Source: JAWLCA01 sp050485905 (GTDB taxonomy: Bacteria > Pseudomonadota > Alphaproteobacteria > Rhodobacterales > Rhodobacteraceae). Taken from it: 16,687 bases of DNA. The notes under the pieces are model-generated. The model was not told the DNA's origin, did not search any database, and was given only the letters and a program-made list of their open reading frames with translations. The position numbers were made by a program, and so were the translations under genes. Location of the stretch: contig JBJHCH010000089.1 of the NCBI GenBank assembly GCA_050485905.1, positions 1 through 16,687 on the forward strand. Reading direction: 5' to 3'. Every line of letters begins with the position of its first letter. The stretch's first letter is position 1. Shown here in pieces: positions 6,269 through 14,314 of this stretch.

Positions 6269-7226
6269 AGACATCCCCCGCGGCCTGCGCCCCGCGCCAG
6301 GCCTTCAGGTTGCGGGCGAGCAGGTCCATCGCCGCCATCCGCACGGCAACGCCCATCTCAACCTGCTCCTGAATCACGCTGCGGTTAATGTCGTCAGCCA
6401 GCGTGCCGTCGATTTCCACCCCACGGTTCATCGGGCCGGGATGCATGACGATAGCGTCGGATTTCGCATGGGCCAGCTTCTCGGCATCCAGCCCGTAGCG
6501 GTGGAAATACTCGCGCTCCGACGGGATGAAGGCGCCGTCCATCCGCTCCTTCTGAAGCCGCAGCATCATCACCACGTCGGCGCCATCCAGACCCGCCGCC
6601 ATATTGTCATAGACCTCGCAGCCCCAGTCGGCGGCGCCGGCGGGCATCAGCGTCGGGGGCCCGATCAATCGCACGCGGCTTTCCATCTTGCCAAGCAGCA
6701 GGATGTTCGACCGGGCCACGCGGGAATGGGCGATGTCACCGCAGATCGCCACACATAGCCGATGCAGCCGGCCCTTTGCTCGGCGGATCGTCAGCGCGTC
6801 AAGCAGCGCCTGCGTCGGATGCTCGTGCCGCCCATCGCCCGCGTTCAGCACCGCGCAGTTCACCTTTTCCGCCAGCAGGTTGACCGCGCCGGAACTCGGA
6901 TGGCGCACCACCAGCAGATCGGGATGCATCGCGTTCAGCGTCATCGCCGTGTCGATCAGCGTTTCGCCCTTCTTCACCGAGGAATGGGCAACCGACATGT
7001 TCATCACATCGGCCCCCAACCGCTTGCCTGCCAGTTCGAAACTGGCCTGTGTGCGGGTCGAGGATTCGAAGAACATGTTGATCTGAGTCATGCCGGCAAG
7101 AGCGTCGGCATGCTTGATCGTGCGGCGGTTCAAGTCGACGTAGCGGTCGGCCAGATCCAGAAGCGTCGTGATATCTGCCGGTTGCAGGGGTTCGATCCCC
7201 AGAAGATGCCGTTCCCGGAACGTCAT
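6261..7226 (-). CDS. pyrB: Aspartate carbamoyltransferase catalytic subunit PyrB
   Basis: A 321-residue cytoplasmic enzyme that joins carbamoyl phosphate and aspartate to form N-carbamoyl-aspartate, the committed step of pyrimidine synthesis. Motifs seen are the carbamoyl-phosphate loop ESSTRTQASFE (54-64, STRT 56-59), the Lys loop SSVKKGE (82-88), HPTQALLD (136-143) and HPGPMNRG (262-269). Arg168 and Arg223 lie in the conserved aspartate-domain positions. The start at 7226 has AGGGGG 6 bases upstream and opens with the typical MTFRERHLLGIE. An upstream in-frame Met at 7283 would include the promoter and is rejected. It is first gene of the operon pyrB - PH protein - pyrC' - plsY. No regulatory subunit (PyrI) is present, consistent with the class in which PyrB assembles with a dihydroorotase-like partner. 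Confidence 0.96.
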   Translation of the reverse strand: MTFRERHLLGIEPLQPADITTLLDLADRYVDLNRRTIKHADALAGMTQINMFFESSTRTQASFELAGKRLGADVMNMSVAHSSVKKGETLIDTAMTLNAMHPDLLVVRHPSSGAVNLLAEKVNCAVLNAGDGRHEHPTQALLDALTIRRAKGRLHRLCVAICGDIAHSRVARSNILLLGKMESRVRLIGPPTLMPAGAADWGCEVYDNMAAGLDGADVVMMLRLQKERMDGAFIPSEREYFHRYGLDAEKLAHAKSDAIVMHPGPMNRGVEIDGTLADDINRSVIQEQVEMGVAVRMAAMDLLARNLKAWRGAQAAGDVYV

Positions 7227-7254
7227 GCTGCCCCCTGGCTTGCGTCGCGCCCCG

Positions 7255-7283
7255 CTTATAGGAAGGGCGGGCGGGCGCGGCAA
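7255..7283 (-). promoter_or_regulatory. Sigma70-type promoter of the pyrB operon
   Basis: On the minus strand, TTGCCG (7283-7278) is separated by exactly 17 bases from TATAAG (7260-7255). These match 4/6 and 5/6 of the housekeeping consensus. A transcript starting about 7 bases downstream would have a leader of roughly 20 bases carrying only the AGGGGG ribosome-binding site before the pyrB ATG at 7226. That leaves no room for a leader peptide or attenuator. The assignment is by consensus and position only. Confidence 0.5.
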
Positions 7284-7327
7284 GCGGGGCGCTTTACCTT
7301 GCGCCTCCGCAGCCCTAACTTGCCGCC

Positions 7328-8116
7328 ATGGATACAGCGACGATGGACCCCGCGCAGGCGCTTGCGCTGCTCGACTGGCAGGTCGAGCTAGGTGCAGACG
7401 AGTGCATTGGCGACATGCCGGTCAACCGATACGAGGAGCCCTCTCACCAAGCTGCGCCCGTGGCCCCCGCGCCGCCTACTTCCGTCATCTCGCTTACGGC
7501 AGACACGATCGACCCGGTGGCAGAGGCGCGCACTCTGGCGGCATCCGCCGGAAGCCTTGAGGCCCTAGCCGAGGTTCAGGCCACATTCGAGCGTTGCGAG
7601 TTGAAGCGCGGTGCGCGCAACTTCGTGTTCGCTGACGGCCGCGCAGGCGCGCGCGTCATGATCCTGGGCGAGGCGCCTGGGCGAGAAGAGGACATCCAGG
7701 GGCGCCCGTTCGTCGGCCGTGCTGGGCAGCTTCTGGACCGGATGTTCGCTGCCATCGGCATGGCGCGCGATCATGCGGACGCCAGCCGCGCGCTGTACAT
7801 CTCGAACATCCTGCCATGGCGGCCGCCGCAGAATCGTGAGCCGACCGCGCAGGAGATGGCAATGATGCTGCCCTTCGTCACCCGCCATGTGGAACTGGCC
7901 GACCCTGAGATCCTTATCCTTATGGGCAACACGCCTTGCGGCGCGATCCTGAACCGGCGCGGCATCACCCGAATGCGCGGCACATGGACCGATGCGCTGG
8001 ATCGCCCGGTGCTGCCGATGCTCCACCCCGCCTATCTGCTGCGCAACCCCGCCGCCAAGCGAGAGACTTGGGCCGATCTGCTGACGCTTCAGGCCCGCCT
8101 GCGCGAGACGCCCTGA
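7328..8116 (+). CDS. Uracil-DNA glycosylase, family 4-like, without most Fe-S ligands
   Basis: DNA repair enzyme, 262 residues, that removes uracil from DNA. The UDG superfamily motifs are GEAPGREED (114-122), GRPFVGRAGQLLD (125-137) and HPAYLLRN (233-240). N160 and WRPPQNREPT (164-173) match the family 4 core. Family 4 enzymes normally hold a [4Fe-4S] cluster with four Cys, one pair near the start of the domain and two flanking the RPP block. Here only C90 (FERCELK) remains: the second of that pair is Lys93, KCRPP is PWRPP, and the later Cys is replaced in MMLPFV. It resembles the cluster-free alphaproteobacterial glycosylases I recall from Bradyrhizobium. Residues 1-70 are an Ala/Pro-rich extension. 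ATG 7328 is used, with ATG 7343 (MDPAQALA) a fair alternative; neither has a Shine-Dalgarno sequence. It is divergent from pyrB. Confidence 0.9.
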   Translation: MDTATMDPAQALALLDWQVELGADECIGDMPVNRYEEPSHQAAPVAPAPPTSVISLTADTIDPVAEARTLAASAGSLEALAEVQATFERCELKRGARNFVFADGRAGARVMILGEAPGREEDIQGRPFVGRAGQLLDRMFAAIGMARDHADASRALYISNILPWRPPQNREPTAQEMAMMLPFVTRHVELADPEILILMGNTPCGAILNRRGITRMRGTWTDALDRPVLPMLHPAYLLRNPAAKRETWADLLTLQARLRETP

Positions 8117-8138
8117 TCCCGCTCTGAAAGCCACCCCC

Positions 8139-8765
8139 ATGCTCGTCGTCGATCCCCTGATCCTTCTCGCCTTCATCCCAGCAGCCCTTGCACTGAACCT
8201 CACACCGGGCGCCGACATGATGTTCGCCATGGGTCAGGGCCTGCGCGGCGGGCCGAAGGCAGCCATCGGGGCAGCGGCGGGGATATCGGCGGGCTGTCTT
8301 GTGCACGTCACGCTTGCGGCGCTTGGGCTGGGCGCCGTGATGGCCGCTCATCCCGCGCTTTTCGACGTGATCCGCTGGCTTGGCGTCGGCTATCTGCTCT
8401 GGTTGGCTTGGGGCGCACTGCACATGGGTCGCACGGCACCGGATCAAGGGCGCGCGCTGACCCCGCTGAGCGCATTCCGCGACGGATTTTTGGTCAACCT
8501 TGCCAATCCCAAGGTGATCCTGTTCGTCCTCGCCTTCATTCCGCAATTCGTCGATCCTGCGCGTGGGCCAGTCCTTCCACAGTTCCTAATCTTCGGGGCA
8601 GTCCTGTGCGCTGGTGGAATGATCGTCAACTCCGCGGTCGGTCTTTCGGCGGGGCGCTTAGGCCGGATGGCGACCTCGGCCCGTACTACGCGGGTTCTGG
8701 GGCGCGTCGTCGCGGGGATATTCACCCTGCTCGCCCTGCGTCTTGCCCTACTGCAACGCGCCTGA
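8139..8765 (+). CDS. LysE/RhtB family amino-acid exporter
   Basis: Inner-membrane exporter, 208 residues, of the LysE superfamily, which pumps amino acids or derivatives out of the cell. The N-terminal LNLTPGADMMF (19-29) and the central FLVNLANPKVILF (117-129) are the hallmark motifs. Hydrophobic spans at about 5-18, 40-70, 75-95, 115-138, 145-170 and 185-205 give the usual six helices, and length is typical. It begins 22 bases after the glycosylase stop with only a weak ribosome-binding site, and moaB follows 11 bases after its end, so the three are likely co-transcribed. Substrate cannot be told from sequence; RhtB-like members export homoserine, threonine or related compounds. Confidence 0.9.
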   Translation: MLVVDPLILLAFIPAALALNLTPGADMMFAMGQGLRGGPKAAIGAAAGISAGCLVHVTLAALGLGAVMAAHPALFDVIRWLGVGYLLWLAWGALHMGRTAPDQGRALTPLSAFRDGFLVNLANPKVILFVLAFIPQFVDPARGPVLPQFLIFGAVLCAGGMIVNSAVGLSAGRLGRMATSARTTRVLGRVVAGIFTLLALRLALLQRA

Positions 8766-8776
8766 CCGGAGCCGCC

Positions 8777-9319
8777 ATGTCCCGCATCGACGAAAGCCGC
8801 GACTTTATCCCCGTCCGTATCGCTGTGCTGACCGTGTCGGATACCCGCACCACCGATCAGGACCGCTCGGGCGACACGCTGGTCAGTCGCCTGACCGAAG
8901 CCGGCCACATTCTAGCCGAGCGGGAAATCGTGAAGGATGAACGCGCCAAGATTTCTGCGAAGCTGCGGGACTGGTGCGCCAACCCTGACATCGACGTGAT
9001 CCTGACCACGGGAGGCACGGGCCTGACCGGTCGCGACGTCACTGTCGAGGCGCATCGCGACGTCTACGAAAAGGAGATCGAGGCGTTCGGGACTGTCTTC
9101 ACGATTGTCTCGATGCAGAAGATCGGCACTTCCGCAGTGCAAAGCCGAGCCTGCGGGGGTGTGGCGCAGGGCACCTATCTGTTCGCGCTACCCGGAAGCC
9201 CCGGCGCATGCCGCGATGCATGGGACGAGATCCTGCGCTGGCAGTTGGATTACCGGCACCTGCCCTGCAACTTCGTCGAAATCTTTCCTCGTCTCGAAGA
9301 ACACAAACGACGGAAATAG
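8777..9319 (+). CDS. moaB: Molybdenum cofactor biosynthesis protein MoaB
   Basis: A 180-residue cytoplasmic protein of the MoaB/Mog molybdopterin-binding fold, which adenylylates molybdopterin before molybdenum insertion or carries a related step. Motifs are LTVSDTRT (18-25), TTGGTGLTGRDVT (77-89) with the conserved Gly-rich loop and Asp, and LPGSPGACRDAWDEI (138-152). Start at 8777 has GGAG 5 bases upstream and lies 11 bases after the LysE stop. An upstream in-frame start inside LysE is not supported. No other moa/moe genes are in the window, so it is separated from the rest of the cofactor pathway. MoaB versus MogA is called from length and from the Asp/Gly motif context; MoaB is favoured. 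Confidence 0.93.
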   Translation: MSRIDESRDFIPVRIAVLTVSDTRTTDQDRSGDTLVSRLTEAGHILAEREIVKDERAKISAKLRDWCANPDIDVILTTGGTGLTGRDVTVEAHRDVYEKEIEAFGTVFTIVSMQKIGTSAVQSRACGGVAQGTYLFALPGSPGACRDAWDEILRWQLDYRHLPCNFVEIFPRLEEHKRRK

Positions 9320-9435
9320 CTTCTTCGCACGTTGATGTCATTGCAGACGCATGGACCGGGGAGGGTTTTGTCCCATACTCGACTTATCCGCCCGGCCTGC
9401 ATGACGCCACGGACTGACGCAGGGGATATGGACAG

Positions 9436-10911
9436 ATGCGATTTCTACGCCGCAGCCTGATCGGGCTTTTCCTGCTGTCGCTGACGGTGGCGCTGCTGGC
9501 GATGGCCGGACAGACAATGCGCAGCGCGGTGCAAGAACGGGCAGAAGCTGCCGGTCGGCCCGGCGTCGCGCGAGAACGCATTTTCTCCGTCAATGTCATC
9601 GAGATCGCGCCGCAGACGCTATCGCCTGAACTGCGCACCTTTGGCGAGGTACGCAGTCGCCGCACTCTGGACCTTCGTGCGCCCGCAGGAGGGCGGCTTG
9701 TCTACCTCGCACCCGGATTCGAGGATGGGGCCGAGGTTCGCGCGGGCGATTTGCTGGCGCGCATCGACCCATCGGACGCGCAGTCGGCGCGCGATCTGGC
9801 GGAAACCGATCTGGCCCGCGCCGAGGCCGAGTTGCGCGATGCGACGCGCGCCCTGGATCTGGCCGCCGACGATCTGGCGGCCGCGCAGGCGCAGGCAGTG
9901 CTGCGAGCGACGGCTCTTACCCGGCAGATTGACCTGGCCGAGCGCGGTGTGGGCAGCGCGGCGGCGGTCGAGACTGCAGAACTGGCGGTGTCCTCGGCGG
10001 AGCAGGCGGTCGTTTCGCGCCGGCAGGCACAGGCTCAGGCCGACGCCCGCCGCGATCAGGCCGAGAACGCGCTCGCCCGTCAACGCATCACGCTGGCGGA
10101 GGCCGAGCGGCGGCTTGCGGACACCGAGATCATCGCAGATTTCGACGGGTCACTGGCCGAGGTTGCCGTTGTTGCCGGCGGGCTGGTCACCGCGAACGAA
10201 CGGCTGGCGGTGCTTATCGACCCCGACGAGATGGAAGTGGCATTTCGCCTCTCCACCGCGCAATACTCGCGGCTTCTGGGTGACGACGGCCGGTTGGGCC
10301 CGGCGCCTGTCACCGTGTCGCTCGACGTCATGGGGGCAGAGATCGTGACGGCTGGGCAGGTCAGTCGCGTCGGCGCAGCGGTGGGCGAGGGTCAGACCGG
10401 GCGCCTGCTCTATGCCACGCTCGACGCGCCTCGCGGCTTCCGGCCGGGCGATTTCGTGACTGTCGCCGTGCAGGAACCGGCACTGGAGGGCGTGGCAATT
10501 CTACCGGCGAGCGCCGTCGATGCCGCTGGGCGCGTACTGGTGGTCGGCGACAGTGACCGGCTGGAGGCGGCCGCGACCGAGATTCTGCGCCGTCAGGGCG
10601 ACTCGGTGATCGTTGCCGCCGCGCCGCTGCAAGGGCGCGAGGTGGTGGCCGAACGCGCGCCCACACTCGGCACCGGCATCCGTGTGCGCCCGATCCGGCC
10701 CGCATCCGAGGATGACACCGCTATGGCATCGCCAACGGCCACGCCCGAGATGATCGTCCTGAGCGATGAGCGCCGGGCGGCGCTTATTGCCGAGGTCGAG
10801 GGCAACGCCCGGATGCCGGCCGAGGCCAAGGCCAGAATCCTCGCGCAACTGTCGCAAGAAATGGTGCCCGCCCAAGTGATCGCGCAGCTTGAAGCGCGCC
10901 GAGGGGGCTAA
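9436..10911 (+). CDS. RND efflux periplasmic adaptor (HlyD/MFP family)
   Basis: Membrane-fusion protein, 491 residues, bridging an inner-membrane RND pump to an outer-membrane channel. An uncleaved signal anchor or signal peptide covers residues 1-25 (RRSLIGLFLLSLTVALLAM). The first lipoyl half is at about 78-112 (RAPAGGRLVYL ... VRAGDLLARID), then a long Ala/Arg/Glu-rich alpha-helical hairpin (about 113-230) and the second lipoyl half (232-262). A beta-barrel (about 265-350) and membrane-proximal domain follow. After about 420 an acidic linker leads to an extra helical tail (440-490), so it is longer than the usual 350-400 residues. There is no lipobox. The ribosome-binding site is AGGGGA, 9 bases before the ATG. 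The permease starts 5 bases after its stop. No TolC-type gene is present in the window, so the outer-membrane partner is unlinked. Confidence 0.9.
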   Translation: MRFLRRSLIGLFLLSLTVALLAMAGQTMRSAVQERAEAAGRPGVARERIFSVNVIEIAPQTLSPELRTFGEVRSRRTLDLRAPAGGRLVYLAPGFEDGAEVRAGDLLARIDPSDAQSARDLAETDLARAEAELRDATRALDLAADDLAAAQAQAVLRATALTRQIDLAERGVGSAAAVETAELAVSSAEQAVVSRRQAQAQADARRDQAENALARQRITLAEAERRLADTEIIADFDGSLAEVAVVAGGLVTANERLAVLIDPDEMEVAFRLSTAQYSRLLGDDGRLGPAPVTVSLDVMGAEIVTAGQVSRVGAAVGEGQTGRLLYATLDAPRGFRPGDFVTVAVQEPALEGVAILPASAVDAAGRVLVVGDSDRLEAAATEILRRQGDSVIVAAAPLQGREVVAERAPTLGTGIRVRPIRPASEDDTAMASPTATPEMIVLSDERRAALIAEVEGNARMPAEAKARILAQLSQEMVPAQVIAQLEARRGG

Positions 10912-10915
10912 GGGA

Positions 10916-13900
10916 ATGGCACCGCTGGGAGTATCCGAAGCGAACCGGATCCGCGCCGCACGCGTGCTCTCCTACTTCACGCGCCACCGCACTGCCGCCA
11001 ACCTGCTGCTGGTGCTGATGATTGCCGCCGGGCTCGCCGCGATACCCAACCTGCGCTCACAGTTCTTCCCGGACGTGGTGGTCCAGGATGTCACCGTCAC
11101 CGCCAGTTGGGATGGCGCCGGGGCCGAGGATGTCGATGCAGCGATAGTCCAGGTGCTGGAGCCTGCGCTATTCGCGGTCGAAGGCGTGGCGCAGGCCCGC
11201 AGTCGCGCGACCGAGGGCCGCGCCGTCCTGACGCTGGAGTTCGAACCGGGCTGGGATGTGGCCCAGGCCACTGACGACGTTCAGGCGGCGGTCGACTCCA
11301 TCGCCAATCGGCTGCCAGACGACGTGGATGCGCCCAGCGTGCGTCGTGGCAACTGGCGCGACCAAGTGACGGATGTGGTCATCACAGGTCCGGTTTCAGT
11401 CGATCAGCTGGCGCGCTTCGCTGATGAGTTCTCTGGCCGATTGTTTGCCGAGGGCATCACACGCACCACGATCCAGGGGGTGGCCGCACCGGAAACAATA
11501 GTCGAGGTGCCCTCGGTCTCTCTCATCCGCCACGACATCTCGCTGGCCGACATCGCTGCCGCCAGCGGGTCCGAGGCGCGGTCAGACCCGGCAGGCGATG
11601 TCAGCGACGGCGCGGCTAGGGTGCGCACGGGCGTGCCCCGTCGCGGCGCCGACGAAATCGCAGAGGTGGTGTTGCGCAGCGGTGCCGATGGGTCGGTCCT
11701 GCGCGTGGGCGACGTGGCCGAGGTGAGGGTCGAGGGCGTAGACAGGTCGCGCGCCTATTTCGTCGGCCCCGATCCGGCAATCACGATCCGCGTCGATCGG
11801 GCCGAACAGGGCGATGCCATCGGCATCCAGGCGACCGTGCAGCGCGTGGCTGACGAGATGGCACTGACCCTGCCGCAGGGCGTCAGCGTCGATCTGGTCA
11901 GGACACGGGCCGAAATGATCTCTGGCCGGCTGGCGCTGCTGCTGGACAATGCCGCCATGGGCCTGGGGCTGGTTGTGGTTTTGCTATTCCTGTTCCTGAA
12001 CGCGCGTGTCGCCTTCTGGGTCGCCGCCGGCATCCCCGTAGCGATGCTGGCGGCCATCGCGGCGATGTATGCCCTGGGCCTGTCGCTGAACATGATCTCG
12101 CTGTTCGCACTGATCATCACGCTGGGGATCGTGGTCGACGATGCTATCGTAGTGGGCGAACATGCCGACTATCGAAGGCGCGAACTGGGCGAGGCCCCCG
12201 CAGTGGCGGCCGAAAACGCAGCGACGCGCATGGCCGCGCCGGTATTCGCGGCGACAATCACAACCGTGATCGCCTTCTTTGGCCTCGTCGCCATCGGCGG
12301 GCGAATGGGCGCGATGATCGCAGATATTCCGCTGACCGTGATCGCGGTGCTAATCGCCAGCCTGATCGAGTGCTTCCTTATTCTGCCCAACCATATGCAC
12401 CATGCCCTCGCCGCCTCGGCCCGCGAACGCTGGTACGATTGGCCCTCGCGGCAGGTGAATCGCGGCTTCCGCTGGGTGCGCGAACGACTGTTCCGGCCAC
12501 TGATGGCGGGGGTGATCTGGGCGCGCTATCCCGTGCTGGCAGGCGCGGTGCTGTTGCTGGCGATGCAGACAGCGCTGTTCGTGAAGGGCGACGTGCCGTG
12601 GCGCTTCTTCTCTTCCCCTGAGCAGGGCGCGATCACCGGCAACTTCTCGATGCTGCCCGGCGCGACGCGTAGCGATACCTTCGAGATGATGGTCGAGTTG
12701 CAACGCGCCACCGACGCGCTGGCCAACAGGCTGGAGGCGGAGCACGGCACCAATCCGATCAGCTTTGCGATAGGCGAGATCGGTGGCAATGCCGGGCGCG
12801 CGCTGCCGAGTGCCGAGAACAAGGAACCGCATCTGCTTGGCGCGGTTTCCATCGAACTGATCGACATCGACTTCCGCCCCTATTCCGGTGACGAATTCGT
12901 GGCCTGGCTGCAAGAGGAAGCGCGCGGTCACCCGATGCTGGAAGAGTTGAGCTTCCGCAGTTGGCGCGGCGGGCCCGGAGGCGACTCGCTGTCTGTCCGA
13001 TTCGCAGGCACCGACAGCGTGACGTTGAAGGCGGCGGCAGAGGCGCTGAAGTCCGCCGTTCTGCCCTTCCCCGAAGTGTCTGGCATCGAGGACAGCCTTG
13101 CATACGACAAGGATGAGCTGATCCTGGAACTGACGCCGCAGGGTCAGGCGCTGGGCTTCACCACCGGTGAGTTGGCCCGCGTATTGCGACAGCGCCTGAA
13201 CGGCATCGAGGCAGCAAGTTATCCAGACGGGCTGCGTACCGCCACGATCCGTGTAGAACTCCCCGATGGCGAACTCACAGCCGATTTTCTGGATCGCACC
13301 CTGATGCGCGCGCCCACCGGTGCATATGTGCCGCTGGCCGACATCGTGACCGTGCAAGTGCAGTCGGGTTTCGGCACCGTGCGGCGAGAGAATGGCCAGC
13401 GCGTTGTGACTGTGACCGGAGAGCTTGCCGAGGACGACCCCGCCCGCGCGGCCGAGATCGATCGGATGCTGCGCGACACGATCCTGCCGCGCATCGCCGA
13501 GGATCACGGTGTGGAATGGAGTATGTCAGGCTTGGCAGAGCAGGAACGTGCCTTCATTTCCGACGCCACCTTTGGCTTGATCGCCTGTCTGACGGGCATC
13601 TTCCTGGTTCTCGCATGGGTCTTCTCCAGCTGGACGAGGCCGCTGGTGGTGATGTCGGTCATCCCCTTCGGCCTCGTTGGCGCAATCTGGGGGCACCATA
13701 TCTGGGGCATGGCAATGAGCATGTTCTCGGTCGTTGGGCTGATCGGGATGGTGGGCATCATCGTCAATGATTCCATCGTCCTGGTAACGACCGTCGACCA
13801 GAAGGCAAAATCGCGCGGGCTATTCCCGGCGATCATTGACGGCGCCTGCGACCGGCTGCGCCCGGTATTGCTGACCACGCTGACCACCGTGCTTGGCCTG

Positions 13901-14308
13901 ACACCGCTACTCTACGAAGGCTCCAGCCAAGCGGCTTTCCTGAAACCCACCGTGATCACGCTGGTCTACGGACTGGGCTTTGGCATGGTGTTGGTCCTGC
14001 TGGTGGTTCCGGCGCTGATGGCTGTGCAACATGACATTGGCAGGCAGGTCCACGGCCTGCGCCGGGCGTTGGCAGCGGGCGACGGCGCGCGCGGCGTTGT
14101 TCGGATCACGCAGGCAGTTCTGGCTGTTCTGGCAGTGCTATTCGCAGCCACGCTGGGCGCCGTCATCGTGACCGGCGATTTGCCCGGCCCGCTCGCCGTA
14201 GGTGGTGATGCACTTGAGATGGCGGTGACGCTCTTCATCGCGGGGGCGGCTGTGGTGACGCTGGTCGTCTATGCCGTAGCGGCACTGCTGCTGCGCCCGC
14301 GGAGCTAA
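10916..14308 (+). CDS. RND family efflux permease with extra C-terminal TM hairpin
   Basis: Proton-driven inner-membrane pump, 1130 residues, of the AcrB/HAE1-like RND family. The first TM (about 25-45) is followed by RSQFFPDVVVQDVTVTASWDGA, the porter-domain start. TM4 carries GIVVDDAIVVGEHADYRRR with the proton-relay Asp pair at D408/D409. TM10 carries MVGIIVNDSIVLV, with N951-D952 where AcrB has the essential Lys. The duplicated two-half layout is complete. After TM12 the protein continues with two more hydrophobic spans (about 1064-1087 and 1100-1126), unlike standard members ending near residue 1040. The start at 10916 is chosen for AGGGGG plus AAGGGA upstream and its place 5 bases after the adaptor stop. 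An in-frame ATG at 10889 lies inside the adaptor gene. Substrate is unknown; a multidrug, lipid or solvent role is possible. Confidence 0.93.
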   Translation: MAPLGVSEANRIRAARVLSYFTRHRTAANLLLVLMIAAGLAAIPNLRSQFFPDVVVQDVTVTASWDGAGAEDVDAAIVQVLEPALFAVEGVAQARSRATEGRAVLTLEFEPGWDVAQATDDVQAAVDSIANRLPDDVDAPSVRRGNWRDQVTDVVITGPVSVDQLARFADEFSGRLFAEGITRTTIQGVAAPETIVEVPSVSLIRHDISLADIAAASGSEARSDPAGDVSDGAARVRTGVPRRGADEIAEVVLRSGADGSVLRVGDVAEVRVEGVDRSRAYFVGPDPAITIRVDRAEQGDAIGIQATVQRVADEMALTLPQGVSVDLVRTRAEMISGRLALLLDNAAMGLGLVVVLLFLFLNARVAFWVAAGIPVAMLAAIAAMYALGLSLNMISLFALIITLGIVVDDAIVVGEHADYRRRELGEAPAVAAENAATRMAAPVFAATITTVIAFFGLVAIGGRMGAMIADIPLTVIAVLIASLIECFLILPNHMHHALAASARERWYDWPSRQVNRGFRWVRERLFRPLMAGVIWARYPVLAGAVLLLAMQTALFVKGDVPWRFFSSPEQGAITGNFSMLPGATRSDTFEMMVELQRATDALANRLEAEHGTNPISFAIGEIGGNAGRALPSAENKEPHLLGAVSIELIDIDFRPYSGDEFVAWLQEEARGHPMLEELSFRSWRGGPGGDSLSVRFAGTDSVTLKAAAEALKSAVLPFPEVSGIEDSLAYDKDELILELTPQGQALGFTTGELARVLRQRLNGIEAASYPDGLRTATIRVELPDGELTADFLDRTLMRAPTGAYVPLADIVTVQVQSGFGTVRRENGQRVVTVTGELAEDDPARAAEIDRMLRDTILPRIAEDHGVEWSMSGLAEQERAFISDATFGLIACLTGIFLVLAWVFSSWTRPLVVMSVIPFGLVGAIWGHHIWGMAMSMFSVVGLIGMVGIIVNDSIVLVTTVDQKAKSRGLFPAIIDGACDRLRPVLLTTLTTVLGLTPLLYEGSSQAAFLKPTVITLVYGLGFGMVLVLLVVPALMAVQHDIGRQVHGLRRALAAGDGARGVVRITQAVLAVLAVLFAATLGAVIVTGDLPGPLAVGGDALEMAVTLFIAGAAVVTLVVYAVAALLLRPRS

Positions 14309-14314
14309 GGGCAG

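Noticed and set aside
9352..9379. TGGACC-16-CATACT as a promoter for the efflux pair
   Set aside because: Only 4/6 matches in each box and sub-optimal spacing; not better than chance in a 116-base gap. The pair may also be read through from moaB.
9336..9461. Small open frame of about 41 codons before the efflux adaptor, possible leader peptide
   Set aside because: No ribosome-binding site, unremarkable composition, and it overlaps the adaptor start in another frame.
12350..13507. 385-codon minus-strand frame inside the RND permease gene
   Set aside because: Antisense to a well-supported permease; composition is typical of the shadow frame of GC-rich membrane-protein genes, with no ribosome-binding site or domain.
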